Assembly: GCF_024138395.1 (NCBI RefSeq) | Contig: NZ_JAMYDU010000018.1 | Coordinates: 1 to 64,000 of the forward strand | Source: Pseudomonas mandelii | GTDB lineage: Bacteria; Pseudomonadota; Gammaproteobacteria; Pseudomonadales; Pseudomonadaceae | DNA: 64,000 nucleotides | Reading direction: 5' to 3' | In this document: positions 23,091-32,729 of the stretch, in pieces | How positions within the stretch are numbered: the stretch's first letter is position 1 | Layout of the letters: each line of letters starts with the position of its first letter | Notes under the pieces: generated by a model | Databases searched by the model: none | The model's input: the letters and a program-made list of their open reading frames with translations, nothing else | What the model was told of the DNA's origin: nothing | Program-made: the position numbers and the translations under genes

Positions 23091-23834
23091 ATGGCTCAGC
23101 AGGGCAGTGGTTATCAGGCTCGCTATAAACGCATTCTACTCAAGCTTAGCGGCGAGGCCCTGATGGGCTCGGAAGAGTTCGGGATCGACCCCAAAGTTCT
23201 GGATCGCATGGCACTGGAAGTTGGCCAGTTGGTCGGCATCGGTGTTCAGGTCGGTCTGGTGATCGGTGGCGGCAACCTGTTCCGCGGCGCGGCGCTCAGC
23301 GCGGCGGGCATGGATCGGGTCACTGGCGACCACATGGGCATGCTGGCCACTGTGATGAACGCCCTGGCGATGCGCGATGCGCTGGAACGTGCCAATATCT
23401 CGGCCATCGTGATGTCGGCCATTTCCATGGTTGGCGTGACCGATCACTACGATCGCCGCAAAGCCATGCGCCACCTGAACGCCAAGGAAGTCGTGATTTT
23501 TGCGGCCGGTACTGGTAATCCGTTCTTCACCACGGATTCGGCAGCCTGCTTGCGTGCAATCGAAATCGACGCTGACGTCGTGCTCAAGGCAACCAAGGTC
23601 GATGGCGTTTACACGGCTGACCCATTCAAAGACCCGCATGCCGAGAAGTTCGATCATCTGACTTATGATGAAGTACTGGATCGCAAGCTGGGCGTGATGG
23701 ATCTGACGGCCATTTGCCTGTGCCGCGACCACAAGATGCCGTTGCGCGTATTTAACATGAACAAGCCCGGCGCCCTGCTGAACATCGTACATGGCGGCGC
23801 TGAAGGGACCCTGATCGAGGAAGGCCAACAATGA
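23091..23834 (+). CDS. pyrH: UMP kinase PyrH
   Basis: Phosphorylates UMP to UDP; hexameric amino-acid-kinase-fold enzyme, activated by GTP and inhibited by UTP. The 247-residue protein shows RILLKLSGEALMG at 14-26, GLVIGGGNLFRG near 58, the UMP-site GTGNPFFTTDSAA near 142 and KVDGVYTADP near 170. The ATG has a CAGGAGAG ribosome site. The 210-base gap after tsf holds a terminator and probably the promoter for the pyrH-frr-uppS series. Overlaps frr by four bases (ATGA). Confidence 0.98.
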   Translation: MAQQGSGYQARYKRILLKLSGEALMGSEEFGIDPKVLDRMALEVGQLVGIGVQVGLVIGGGNLFRGAALSAAGMDRVTGDHMGMLATVMNALAMRDALERANISAIVMSAISMVGVTDHYDRRKAMRHLNAKEVVIFAAGTGNPFFTTDSAACLRAIEIDADVVLKATKVDGVYTADPFKDPHAEKFDHLTYDEVLDRKLGVMDLTAICLCRDHKMPLRVFNMNKPGALLNIVHGGAEGTLIEEGQQ

Positions 23835-24388
23835 TCAACGAAATCAAGAAAGACGCTCAAGAGCGCATGAAAAAATCCGTCGAATCGCTGGCGCATAACT
23901 TCGGCCGTATTCGTACCGGCCAAGCGCACCCAAGCATTCTGGAAGGCGTGATGGTTCCGTATTACGGCTCCGACACTCCGATCAAGCAGGTAGCGAACAT
24001 CACCGTCAAAGACGCCCGTACCCTGCAAGTGGTTGCCTTCGAGCGCAACATGCTTGGTGCCGTCGACAAAGCCATCGGTAGCGCGGGTCTGAACCTCAAC
24101 CCGACCAACCTCGGTGAGTTGCTGCTGATCTCCATGCCGGCCCTGACCGAAGAAACCCGCAAGGGCTTCACCAAGCAGGCTCGCGATGTCGCTGAAGATG
24201 CCCGTGTTGCGGTGCGCAACATCCGTCGTGACGCGAACAGCCAGCTCAAGGATCTGGTCAAGGAAAAGGAAATCAGCGAAGACGAAGAGCGTCGCGCTAC
24301 TGGCGAAATTGATGATCTGACCAAAAAGTACGTGGCTGAAATCGACGCGAATTTGGCGCAGAAAGAAAAAGACCTGATGGCCGTATAA
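23831..24388 (+). CDS. frr: Ribosome recycling factor
   Basis: With EF-G, splits post-termination ribosomes. The 185-residue protein is the full family length: a three-helix bundle (RMKKSVESLAHNFGRIRTGQAHPS; TKQARDVAEDARVAVRNIRRDAN; the long Glu/Lys helix after LKDLVKEKE) plus the beta-sandwich between. Starts inside the pyrH stop codon, so translation is coupled. Confidence 0.98.
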   Translation: MINEIKKDAQERMKKSVESLAHNFGRIRTGQAHPSILEGVMVPYYGSDTPIKQVANITVKDARTLQVVAFERNMLGAVDKAIGSAGLNLNPTNLGELLLISMPALTEETRKGFTKQARDVAEDARVAVRNIRRDANSQLKDLVKEKEISEDEERRATGEIDDLTKKYVAEIDANLAQKEKDLMAV

Positions 24389-24401
24389 GGGTCACGTTTT
24401 A

Positions 24402-25157
24402 ATGGATAAGACAAAGCAGACTGCGCCGTCCGCGGTGCCGCGCCATGTCGCGATCATCATGGATGGTAATAATCGCTGGGCGAAAAAACGCTTTATGCCG
24501 GGTGTCGCCGGGCATAAAGCGGGTGTGGATGCGGTGCGTGCGGTGATCGAGGTGTGTGCCGAGGCCAAGGTCGAAGTACTGACCTTGTTCGCCTTCTCCA
24601 GTGAGAACTGGCAGCGCCCGGCCGATGAAGTCAGTGCCTTGATGGATTTGTTCTTCAAGGCGTTGCGTCGCGAGGCCAAGCGCCTCAACGACAACAACAT
24701 CAGTTTGCGCATCATCGGTGATCGTTCGCGTTTTCACCCCGAGCTTCAGGTTGCCATGCGCGAAGCCGAGGCGATGACTGCCGGTGCCAACCGCTTTGTC
24801 CTGCAGATCGCCGCCAACTACGGCGGTCAGTGGGATATCGCGCAAGCCGCGCAACGTCTGGCTCGCGAGGTTCAGGCCGGGCATCTGCGTCCGGAGGATA
24901 TTACCCCTGAGCTGTTGCAAACCTGTCTGGCGACCGGCGATCTGCCATTGCCGGACTTGTGCATCCGTACCGGTGGCGAGCATCGCATCAGTAACTTCCT
25001 GTTGTGGCAACTGGCTTACGCCGAGTTGTACTTCTCCGACCTGTTCTGGCCGGACTTCAAACACGACGCCATGCGCAATGCGCTAGCCGATTTCGCTTCT
25101 CGCCAGCGTCGCTTCGGTAAAACGAGCGAGCAGGTCGAGGCTGGAGCCCGGGTTTAA
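24402..25157 (+). CDS. uppS: Undecaprenyl diphosphate synthase (isoprenyl transferase)
   Basis: Cis-prenyltransferase that adds eight isopentenyl units to farnesyl diphosphate to make the C55 carrier for peptidoglycan and O-antigen. 251 residues; HVAIIMDGNNRWAKKR (catalytic Asp in MDGN, residue about 22), FAFSSENWQRP near 68, and the C-terminal PDLCIRTGGEHRISNFLLWQ block. Isoprenoid supply genes dxr and ispD/ispF lie in the same window. One-base overlap with cdsA. Confidence 0.97.
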   Translation: MDKTKQTAPSAVPRHVAIIMDGNNRWAKKRFMPGVAGHKAGVDAVRAVIEVCAEAKVEVLTLFAFSSENWQRPADEVSALMDLFFKALRREAKRLNDNNISLRIIGDRSRFHPELQVAMREAEAMTAGANRFVLQIAANYGGQWDIAQAAQRLAREVQAGHLRPEDITPELLQTCLATGDLPLPDLCIRTGGEHRISNFLLWQLAYAELYFSDLFWPDFKHDAMRNALADFASRQRRFGKTSEQVEAGARV

Positions 25158-25960
25158 TGCTTAAACAACGAATCATCACGGCACTGATTCTGCTGCCGAT
25201 TGCCCTGTGCGGGTTTTTCCTGCTCGAAGGGTCCGGTTTTGCGCTGTTCATCGGGCTGGTGGTGACGCTTGGGGCGTGGGAGTGGGCACGGTTGGCAGGT
25301 TTCGCTGCTCAGTCAATTCGCCTTGCCTATGCAGCTGTGGTCGCGTCGATGCTGTTTTTCATGCACATCCTGCCGGGGCTCGCGCCTTGGGTGTTGGGCG
25401 CGGCGGTGCTCTGGTGGGGCGTGGCCACGTACCTGGTATTGACCTATCCGCAGTCCAGTCAACATTGGGCCAGTGCTGCCTGCAAACTGGTGATCGGTTT
25501 GTTGATTCTGCTGCCGGCGTGGCAAGGCCTGGTTCTGATCAAGCAGGAGCCCTTGGGTAACTGGCTGATCATGGCGGTGATGGTGCTGGTCTGGGGTGCT
25601 GATATCGGTGCGTACTTTTCCGGTCGGGCCTTCGGCAAACGTAAGTTGGCGCCACAAGTCAGCCCTGGCAAGAGCTGGGAAGGCGTGTACGGCGGCTTGC
25701 TGGTGAGTCTGGTGATTACCGCCATCGTCGGTTTTGTGCGGGACTGGAGTTTCGCTCAGATGCTGATGGGGCTGTTCGGTGCCGCGGTCGTCGTGTTCAT
25801 TTCAGTGGTGGGCGACCTCACAGAAAGCATGTTCAAGCGCCAGTCGGGGATCAAGGACAGCAGTAATCTGCTGCCCGGCCATGGCGGCGTGCTGGACCGC
25901 ATCGACAGCCTGACGGCGGCGATTCCGGTATTCGCTGTGCTGCTGTGGATCGCAGCATGA
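25157..25960 (+). CDS. cdsA: Phosphatidate cytidylyltransferase CdsA
   Basis: Integral inner-membrane enzyme making CDP-diacylglycerol from phosphatidate and CTP, branch point to all phospholipids. The 267-residue protein has about eight hydrophobic segments and ends with the CDP-diglyceride synthetase signature SVVGDLTESMFKRQSGIKDS plus LLPGHGGVLDRIDSL (metal-binding Asp residues). Starts on the uppS stop and overlaps dxr by four bases. Confidence 0.96.
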   Translation: MLKQRIITALILLPIALCGFFLLEGSGFALFIGLVVTLGAWEWARLAGFAAQSIRLAYAAVVASMLFFMHILPGLAPWVLGAAVLWWGVATYLVLTYPQSSQHWASAACKLVIGLLILLPAWQGLVLIKQEPLGNWLIMAVMVLVWGADIGAYFSGRAFGKRKLAPQVSPGKSWEGVYGGLLVSLVITAIVGFVRDWSFAQMLMGLFGAAVVVFISVVGDLTESMFKRQSGIKDSSNLLPGHGGVLDRIDSLTAAIPVFAVLLWIAA

Positions 25961-27147
25961 GCCGGCCACAACTGATTACCGTGCTGGGAGCGACCGGTTC
26001 GATTGGTCTGAGTACCCTCGACGTCATTGCCCGTCATCCCGAGCGTTATCAGGTTTTCGCCTTGAGCGGTTTCACTCGGTTGAGTGAGTTGCTGGCGCTG
26101 TGCGTGCGTCATGCGCCGCGCTTCGCCGTCGTGCCGGAGTCCGGCGCTGCCCGCCGCTTGCAGGACGATTTGCGCGCGGCCGGTTTGTCGACCCGGGTTC
26201 TGGTGGGGGAGGAAGGCTTGTGTCAGGTCGCCTCCGATCCGGAAGTCGATGCGGTGATGGCGGCCATTGTCGGTGCGGCGGGCTTGCGTCCGACCCTGGC
26301 GGCGGTGGAGGCCGGCAAGAAGATTCTGCTGGCCAATAAAGAAGCGCTGGTGATGTCCGGTGCGCTGTTTATGCAGGCCGTGCGCAAAAGCGGTTCGGTG
26401 CTGCTGCCGATCGACAGCGAACACAACGCGATTTTCCAGTGCATGCCGCAGGATTTCGCTCGTGGGCTTGGCGCGGTCGGCGTGCGTCGGATTTTACTGA
26501 CAGCCTCTGGTGGTCCGTTCCGGCTGACGCCCATGGCCGAACTGGCGCATGTTTCCCCCGAGCAAGCGTGTGCGCACCCGAACTGGTCCATGGGGCGCAA
26601 GATCTCGGTGGATTCGGCCAGCATGATGAACAAAGGACTCGAGTTGATCGAGGCCTGCTGGCTGTTCGACGCCACGCCGTCCCAGGTCGAAGTGGTGATT
26701 CACCCGCAGAGCGTGATCCATTCGCTGGTCGACTACATCGATGGTTCGGTATTGGCGCAGTTGGGCAATCCGGACATGCGCACGCCGATCGCCAATGCCC
26801 TGGCCTGGCCAGAGCGAATCGATTCGGGGGTTGCGCCACTGGACCTGTTTGCCATCGCTCGCCTGGATTTTCAGGCGCCCGATGAAGAGCGTTTCCCGTG
26901 CCTGCGCCTTGCGCGTCAAGCCGCCGAGGCTGGCAATAGCGCACCGGCCATGCTCAATGCCGCGAATGAGGTGGCGGTGGCGGCCTTTCTCGACGGACGG
27001 GTTCGCTACCTGGAAATCGCGAGTATTATCGAGGAAGTGTTGAACCTCGAGCCTGTGGTTGCGGTAGATGATCTCGAGGCAGTGTTTACGGCTGATGCGA
27101 AAGCACGGGTACTGGCCGGGCAATGGTTGAGCCGTCACGGGCGATAA
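25957..27147 (+). CDS. dxr: 1-deoxy-D-xylulose 5-phosphate reductoisomerase
   Basis: NADPH-dependent second step of the MEP isoprenoid pathway (DXP to MEP), the fosmidomycin target. 396 residues from ATG 25957 inside the cdsA stop; the frame opens at 25945 but that start ignores the ATGA coupling. NADPH-binding VLGATGSIGLSTLDV at 8-22; LLANKEALVMSG near 124; metal/substrate residues in LLPIDSEHNAIFQ near 150 and the SMGRKISVDSASMMNKGLE block near 215-235. Confidence 0.97.
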   Translation: MSRPQLITVLGATGSIGLSTLDVIARHPERYQVFALSGFTRLSELLALCVRHAPRFAVVPESGAARRLQDDLRAAGLSTRVLVGEEGLCQVASDPEVDAVMAAIVGAAGLRPTLAAVEAGKKILLANKEALVMSGALFMQAVRKSGSVLLPIDSEHNAIFQCMPQDFARGLGAVGVRRILLTASGGPFRLTPMAELAHVSPEQACAHPNWSMGRKISVDSASMMNKGLELIEACWLFDATPSQVEVVIHPQSVIHSLVDYIDGSVLAQLGNPDMRTPIANALAWPERIDSGVAPLDLFAIARLDFQAPDEERFPCLRLARQAAEAGNSAPAMLNAANEVAVAAFLDGRVRYLEIASIIEEVLNLEPVVAVDDLEAVFTADAKARVLAGQWLSRHGR

Positions 27148-27197
27148 GTGCTGCAATACGTTGCCCCATGCAGCACTGATAGTTGCGGAGAAAATAC

Positions 27198-28550
27198 ATG
27201 AGCGCGCTCTATATGATTGTCGGCACCCTGATAGCGCTGGGTGTGCTGGTTACCTTCCACGAATTCGGCCATTTCTGGGTCGCGCGTCGCTGTGGGGTCA
27301 AAGTGTTGCGTTTCTCCGTAGGCTTTGGCATGCCGTTGCTGCGCTGGCACGATAGCAAAGGCACTGAATTCGTGATCGCCGCCATCCCGTTGGGTGGCTA
27401 CGTGAAGATGCTCGACGAGCGCGAAGGCGAAGTCCCGGCCGATCAGGTCGATCAATCCTTCAATCGCAAATCTGTCCGTCAGCGCATCGCCATCGTCGCG
27501 GCCGGCCCAATTGCCAATTTTCTGTTGGCAATGGTGTTTTTCTGGGCATTGGCAATGCTGGGCAGCGAACAGGTGCGCCCGGTTATCGGGGTGGTCGAGT
27601 CCGGCAGCATTGCCTCCAAGGCAGGTTTGAGCCCGGGCCAGGAGATCATGGCCATCGATGGCGAGCCAACTTCTGGCTGGGCCGCGGTGAACCTGCAACT
27701 GATCCGTCGTCTGGGTGAGAGCGGTGCCATTCAATTGCTGGTCCGCGAGCAGGGCTCCACGGTGGACTCCCCTCGTGAGCTAGTACTGGACAAGTGGCTC
27801 AAGGGTGCTGAGGAGCCAGATCCGATTCGCTCGCTGGGCATTCGCCCCTGGCGTCCGGCGTTGCCTCCAGTGCTGGCCGAATTTGATCCGAAAGGGCCGG
27901 CGAAGGCTGCGGGTCTGAAGCCAGGTGACCGCTTGTTGGCCCTTGATGGCAAGGCGGTGGACGACTGGCAGCAGGTAGTGGACATCGTCCGTATGCATCC
28001 GGATACCAAAATCATGCTGCGCGTCGAGCGCGAGGGTGCTCAAATCGACGTCCCTGTGATGCTGGCCGCTCGCGGTGAGAGCAAGGCACCCAGTGGTTAT
28101 CTGGGCGCCGGGGTGAAAGCGGTCGACTGGCCACCGGAGATGATTCGCGAAGTCAGTTACGGTCCTGTTGCGGCGATTGGCGAGGGTGCCCGACGCACTT
28201 GGACCATGAGCGTACTGACCCTCGATTCGCTCAAGAAAATGTTGTTCGGTGAGCTCTCGGTAAAAAACTTGAGTGGACCGATAACCATTGCTAAAGTGGC
28301 GGGCGCTTCTGCCCAGTCGGGCGTCGCTGATTTCCTGAATTTCCTTGCTTATCTGAGTATTAGCCTGGGGGTTCTGAATTTGTTGCCCATTCCTGTACTG
28401 GATGGGGGGCATTTGTTGTTTTATCTGATCGAGTGGGCGCGTGGTCGCCCCTTGTCGGATCGGGTGCAAGGTTGGGGGATACAGATCGGTATCAGTTTGG
28501 TGGTCGGGGTGATGTTGCTTGCTCTGGTCAATGATCTGGGTCGACTGTAA
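27198..28550 (+). CDS. rseP: Site-2 intramembrane zinc protease RseP (MucP)
   Basis: Cuts the anti-sigma factor (RseA/MucA) within the membrane after its periplasmic cleavage, freeing the envelope-stress sigma factor (AlgU in pseudomonads). 450 residues: active-site HEFGH at 21-25 in the first membrane helix, two periplasmic PDZ domains (about 115-210 and 215-305; GSIASKAGLSPGQEIMAIDG and GPAKAAGLKPGDRLLALDG), and LNLLPIPVLDGGHLL near 395 with the third metal ligand Asp. Start at 27198, with a GGAG ribosome site; the upstream in-frame start at 27183 is less likely. Confidence 0.97.
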   Translation: MSALYMIVGTLIALGVLVTFHEFGHFWVARRCGVKVLRFSVGFGMPLLRWHDSKGTEFVIAAIPLGGYVKMLDEREGEVPADQVDQSFNRKSVRQRIAIVAAGPIANFLLAMVFFWALAMLGSEQVRPVIGVVESGSIASKAGLSPGQEIMAIDGEPTSGWAAVNLQLIRRLGESGAIQLLVREQGSTVDSPRELVLDKWLKGAEEPDPIRSLGIRPWRPALPPVLAEFDPKGPAKAAGLKPGDRLLALDGKAVDDWQQVVDIVRMHPDTKIMLRVEREGAQIDVPVMLAARGESKAPSGYLGAGVKAVDWPPEMIREVSYGPVAAIGEGARRTWTMSVLTLDSLKKMLFGELSVKNLSGPITIAKVAGASAQSGVADFLNFLAYLSISLGVLNLLPIPVLDGGHLLFYLIEWARGRPLSDRVQGWGIQIGISLVVGVMLLALVNDLGRL

Positions 28551-28570
28551 CGCTTCGCTGAATTGCGAAT

Positions 28571-28594
28571 CTGCCGCATTTTGCGGCAGTTTTT
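28571..28594 (+). terminator. Intrinsic terminator/attenuator between rseP and bamA
   Basis: Perfect 8-bp stem CTGCCGCA/TGCGGCAG, TTT loop, then TTTTTATT. It lies 21 bases after rseP and 29 before bamA, so it would cut the uppS-rseP transcript from bamA unless read through. Confidence 0.75.
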
Positions 28595-28622
28595 ATTGCC
28601 AGTTGGAATAAGAAAGGACTTC

Positions 28623-31013
28623 ATGAAACGTCTGCTGCTAACTGCGGTTCTCACCGTATTGATGATCGCCGAAGTTCACGCCGAGTCCTTCACTATCTCT
28701 GATATTCGCGTCAATGGCCTCCAGCGGGTCTCCGCGGGTAGCGTCTTTGGTGCCTTGCCGTTGAACGTCGGCGAACAGGCGGATGATCGACGCCTGGTGG
28801 AATCCACTCGTGCGTTGTTCAAAACCGGGTTCTTTCAAGATATCCAGCTGGGTCGCGATGGCAACGTCCTCGTCATCACTGTAGTCGAGCGTCCGTCGGT
28901 CGCCAGTATCGAGATCGAAGGCAACAAAGCGATCTCCACTGAAGACCTGATGAAGGGCCTCAAACAATCCGGTCTGGCCGAAGGCGAGATCTTCCAGCGC
29001 GCCACCCTTGAAGGTGTGCGTAACGAGCTGCAGCGTCAATACGTCGCTCAGGGCCGTTACTCGGCTACCGTCGATACCGAAGTGGTGCCGCAGCCGCGTA
29101 ACCGCGTGGCGCTGAAGGTCAACATCAACGAAGGCACCGTTGCGGCTATCCAGCACATCAACGTGGTGGGTAACACGGTTTTCCCTGATGAAGACCTGAT
29201 CGACCTGTTCGAACTCAAGACCAGTAACTGGCTGTCGTTCTTCAAGAACGATGACAAGTATGCCCGTGAAAAACTCTCCGGTGACCTGGAGCGTCTGCGT
29301 TCCTACTATCTGGATCGCGGCTATATCAATATGGATATCGCTTCGACTCAGGTGTCCATCACCCCGGACAAGAAACACGTCTATATCACCGTCAACGTCA
29401 ATGAAGGCGAGAAGTACACCGTTCGTGACGTCAAGCTCAGTGGCGACCTGAAAGTCCCTGAAGACCAGGTCAAGTCCCTGCTGCTGGTTCAGAAAGGCCA
29501 GGTGTTCTCGCGCAAGCTGATGACCACCACCTCCGAACTGATCACCCGTCGCCTGGGTAACGAAGGTTATACCTTTGCCAACGTCAATGGCGTGCCTCAG
29601 CCTCACGATGAAGACAACACGGTCGATATCACCTTCGCTGTGGATCCGGGCAAGCGTGCTTACGTGAATCGCATCAACTTCCGTGGCAACACTAAATCGG
29701 AAGACGAAGTGCTGCGCCGTGAAATGCGTCAGATGGAAGGCGGTTGGGCTTCGACTTACCTGATCGACCAATCCAAGACCCGTCTGGAGCGTCTGGGCTT
29801 CTTCAAGGAAGTCAACGTCGAAACGCCGGCCGTACCCGGTGTCGATGACCAGGTTGACGTGAACTATAGCGTTGAAGAGCAGGCGTCCGGTTCGATTACC
29901 GCCAGCGTCGGTTTCGCCCAGAGCGCCGGTCTGATCCTCGGTGGTTCGATCACTCAGAACAACTTCCTGGGTACCGGTAACAAGGTCAGCATCGGTTTGA
30001 CCCGTAGTGAATATCAAAGCCGCTATAACTTCGGTTATGTCGATCCCTACTGGACTGCTGACGGTGTGAGCCTGGGTTACAACGCTTTCTACCGTACCAC
30101 CGACTATGACGAGCTTGATGCCGACCTCACCAGCTATGCGGTAGATAGCCTGGGTGCGGGCGTGAACGTTGGCTATCCGATCAGTGAGACTTCGCGTCTG
30201 ACCTTCGGTTTTTCGGCACAACAGGACGATATCAAGACTGGCCAGTACACCGTCGATGAGATTTTCGACTTCGTTAACCGTGAAGGCGATAGCTATCTGA
30301 ACTTCAAGGCTTCGGCCGGTTGGTCCGAGTCCACCCTGAACAAGGGCGTACTGGCGACCCGTGGTCATTCCCAGAGCCTGACGCTTGAAACAACGACGCC
30401 TGGCAGTGACCTGTCGTTCTTCAAACTCGATTACCGTGGTCAGTTGTTCCAGCCGTTGACCGAAAACTACACCATGCGCCTGCACACCGAACTGGGCTAT
30501 GGCGATGGTTACGGTTCTACCGATGGCTTGCCGTTCTATGAAAACTACTATGCTGGTGGTTTCAACTCGGTGCGTGGCTTCAAGGACAGTACCCTTGGTC
30601 CTCGCAGTACTCCTAGCCGCGGCGCGGATGTGACGGGTAACGACGGTACGATCCGCGACCCGGACCAGGATCCGCTGCCATTCGGCGGTAACGTCCTGAT
30701 CCAGGGTGGTGTCGAAGTTCTGTTCCCGCTGCCATTCGTCAAGGATCAACGTTCCCTGCGGACTTCCGTATTCTGGGATGTGGGTAACGTATTCGACTCA
30801 AAGTGCGAGAAGACGACGAACGCCAATGTCGGTTCGACCTCTCAAACAGAGTGCAACGACATCAGCCTGAGCAACATGGCCAGTTCTGTCGGTGTCGGCG
30901 TGACCTGGGTCACCGCGCTGGGTCCTTTGAGCTTCGCGCTCGCCATGCCGATCAAGAAACCGGATGAAGCTGAGACTCAAGTGTTCCAATTCTCCCTCGG
31001 CCAGACGTTCTAA
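28623..31013 (+). CDS. bamA: Outer-membrane protein assembly factor BamA
   Basis: Core of the BAM complex that folds beta-barrels into the outer membrane. 796 residues: signal peptide (1-20, ...AEVHA-ES), five POTRA domains (about 21-420), then a 16-strand barrel ending in Phe (QFSLGQTF). The conserved VRGF motif is present as NSVRGFKDSTLGP. Start at 28623 with AAGGAC ribosome site; the upstream extension in frame runs through the terminator hairpin and is rejected. First gene of a bamA-skp-lpxD-fabZ-lpxA-lpxB-rnhB series. Confidence 0.98.
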   Translation: MKRLLLTAVLTVLMIAEVHAESFTISDIRVNGLQRVSAGSVFGALPLNVGEQADDRRLVESTRALFKTGFFQDIQLGRDGNVLVITVVERPSVASIEIEGNKAISTEDLMKGLKQSGLAEGEIFQRATLEGVRNELQRQYVAQGRYSATVDTEVVPQPRNRVALKVNINEGTVAAIQHINVVGNTVFPDEDLIDLFELKTSNWLSFFKNDDKYAREKLSGDLERLRSYYLDRGYINMDIASTQVSITPDKKHVYITVNVNEGEKYTVRDVKLSGDLKVPEDQVKSLLLVQKGQVFSRKLMTTTSELITRRLGNEGYTFANVNGVPQPHDEDNTVDITFAVDPGKRAYVNRINFRGNTKSEDEVLRREMRQMEGGWASTYLIDQSKTRLERLGFFKEVNVETPAVPGVDDQVDVNYSVEEQASGSITASVGFAQSAGLILGGSITQNNFLGTGNKVSIGLTRSEYQSRYNFGYVDPYWTADGVSLGYNAFYRTTDYDELDADLTSYAVDSLGAGVNVGYPISETSRLTFGFSAQQDDIKTGQYTVDEIFDFVNREGDSYLNFKASAGWSESTLNKGVLATRGHSQSLTLETTTPGSDLSFFKLDYRGQLFQPLTENYTMRLHTELGYGDGYGSTDGLPFYENYYAGGFNSVRGFKDSTLGPRSTPSRGADVTGNDGTIRDPDQDPLPFGGNVLIQGGVEVLFPLPFVKDQRSLRTSVFWDVGNVFDSKCEKTTNANVGSTSQTECNDISLSNMASSVGVGVTWVTALGPLSFALAMPIKKPDEAETQVFQFSLGQTF

Positions 31014-31058
31014 GCGTCTGACCCAAGATAACGACAATGGATTTTGTAGGAGTGCATC

Positions 31059-31562
31059 GTGCGTAAGTTGACTCAATTGGTTCTCCTGGCAACCGTCCTG
31101 GTAGCTGGTCCGGCTTTTGCCGACATGAAAATCGCCGTTCTGAACTATCAGATGGCACTGCTGGAATCCGACGCGGCGAAAAAATACGCCGTGGATGCCG
31201 AAAAGAAGTTCGGCCCGCAACTGACCAAGCTCAAAAGCCTGGAAAGCAGCGCCAAGGGTATCCAGGACCGTCTGATGGCCGGTGGCGACAAAATGCAGCA
31301 AGGCGAGCGTGAACGTCTGGAACTCGAGTTCAAGCAAAAGGCCCGTGATTTCCAGTTCCAGTCCAAGGAATTGAACGAAGCCAAGGCTGTTGCCGACCGT
31401 GAAATGCTGAAACAGCTCAAGCCGAAACTGGACAGCGCTGTGGAAGAAGTCATCAAGAAAGGTGCTTTTGACCTGGTCTTCGAGCGTGGCGCAGTGATTG
31501 ATGTCAAGCCTCAGTACGACATCACTCGCCAGGTTATCGAGCGCATGAATCAGCTGAAGTAA
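31059..31562 (+). CDS. skp: Periplasmic chaperone Skp (OmpH/HlpA)
   Basis: Trimeric holdase that carries unfolded outer-membrane proteins to BamA. The 167-residue precursor has a Sec signal peptide (1-21, cut at AFA-DM), then a beta-strand cap and long Lys/Glu/Gln-rich coiled-coil 'tentacle' helices (about 40-125). GTG at 31059 serves as the start, preceded by a TAGGAG ribosome site. Four bases before lpxD. Confidence 0.95.
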   Translation: MRKLTQLVLLATVLVAGPAFADMKIAVLNYQMALLESDAAKKYAVDAEKKFGPQLTKLKSLESSAKGIQDRLMAGGDKMQQGERERLELEFKQKARDFQFQSKELNEAKAVADREMLKQLKPKLDSAVEEVIKKGAFDLVFERGAVIDVKPQYDITRQVIERMNQLK

Positions 31563-31565
31563 CCC

Positions 31566-32621
31566 ATGACAGCGACTATAAAGCTCGGCCAGTTGGCCGA
31601 GTTCCTCGGCGCCACCTTACGTGGCGACCCGAAGAAAGAAATTACTGGGCTAGCCACTTTGCAAGAGGCTGGCCCAGCTCAGTTGAGCTTTCTGGCAAAT
31701 CCTCAATACCGTAAATACCTGGCTGACAGTCGGGCCGCAGCGGTATTGCTGAAGGCCGCGGACGCTGAAGGGTTTGTCGGTGATGCGTTGGTGGTGCCTG
31801 ATCCGTATCTGGCCTACGCGCGCGTTTCCCACCTGTTCGATCCCAAGCCCAAGGCGCCTGCCGGTATTCACCCGACAGCGGTGGTGGCGGCGGATGCAGT
31901 GGTCGACCCGGCGGCGAGCATCGGTGCTTTTGCGGTGATCGAAAGTGCAGCGCGTATTGGCGCAGGTGTGACCGTTGGGGCTCAGTGCTTCATCGGTGCG
32001 CGCAGCGCAATCGGCGAGGGCGGTTGGTTGGCCCCGCGCGTCACGCTGTATCACGACGTACGCATCGGCAAACGGGTGGTGATTCAATCCGGTGCCGTGC
32101 TCGGTGGTGAAGGCTTCGGTTTTGCCAACGAGAAAGGTGTCTGGCAGAAAATCGCCCAGATCGGTGGCGTCTCGATCGGCGACGACGTTGAAATAGGCGT
32201 AAATACCGCTATCGATCGTGGTGCGCTGGCCGATACCGTCATTGGTAATGGTGTGAAGCTCGACAATCAGATTCAGATCGCTCACAACGTCCAGGTCGGT
32301 GACCACACCGCCATGGCCGCCTGTGTGGGGATCTCCGGCAGCACCAAGATCGGCAAGCATTGCATGCTCGCCGGTGGCGTAGGGCTGGTGGGGCATATCG
32401 AGATTTGCGACAACGTTTTCCTGACCGGGATGACCATGGTGACCCACTCGATTACCGAGCCGGGTTCCTATTCTTCCGGTACGGCGATGCAACCGGCAGC
32501 CGAATGGCGCAAAAGCGCGGCCCGTATCCGTCAGCTCGATGATATCGCGCGACGTCTGCGACAGCTGGAAAAGCGTGTAGGGGACGTGACCCCTGGCGGT
32601 AATGCTTCATCAGATGGCTGA
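31566..32621 (+). CDS. lpxD: UDP-3-O-acylglucosamine N-acyltransferase LpxD
   Basis: Third step of lipid A synthesis: adds 3-hydroxyacyl from ACP to the 2-amino group. 351 residues: N-terminal uridine-binding domain (LSFLANPQYRKYL near 40-52), left-handed beta-helix of hexapeptide repeats (about 105-305), and a C-terminal helix. The catalytic His lies in the IQIAHNVQVGDHTAMAA block (near 240). Coupled to skp upstream. A 108-base gap with no recognised signal precedes fabZ. Confidence 0.97.
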   Translation: MTATIKLGQLAEFLGATLRGDPKKEITGLATLQEAGPAQLSFLANPQYRKYLADSRAAAVLLKAADAEGFVGDALVVPDPYLAYARVSHLFDPKPKAPAGIHPTAVVAADAVVDPAASIGAFAVIESAARIGAGVTVGAQCFIGARSAIGEGGWLAPRVTLYHDVRIGKRVVIQSGAVLGGEGFGFANEKGVWQKIAQIGGVSIGDDVEIGVNTAIDRGALADTVIGNGVKLDNQIQIAHNVQVGDHTAMAACVGISGSTKIGKHCMLAGGVGLVGHIEICDNVFLTGMTMVTHSITEPGSYSSGTAMQPAAEWRKSAARIRQLDDIARRLRQLEKRVGDVTPGGNASSDG

Positions 32622-32729
32622 TACCATTTCCATATCAAGTGTGCACAGCCGTTAGACTGCCTCCTTGATTTGCTAGAGGAGTGCGCGTCAGTCGCGCGCT
32701 CCCAATCTTTACATAGGCTTCCCCCCGAA

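Noticed and set aside
28638..30749. 703-codon open frame antisense to bamA
   Set aside because: Mirrors bamA codon by codon, lacks any known fold and has no ribosome site. Shadow frame.
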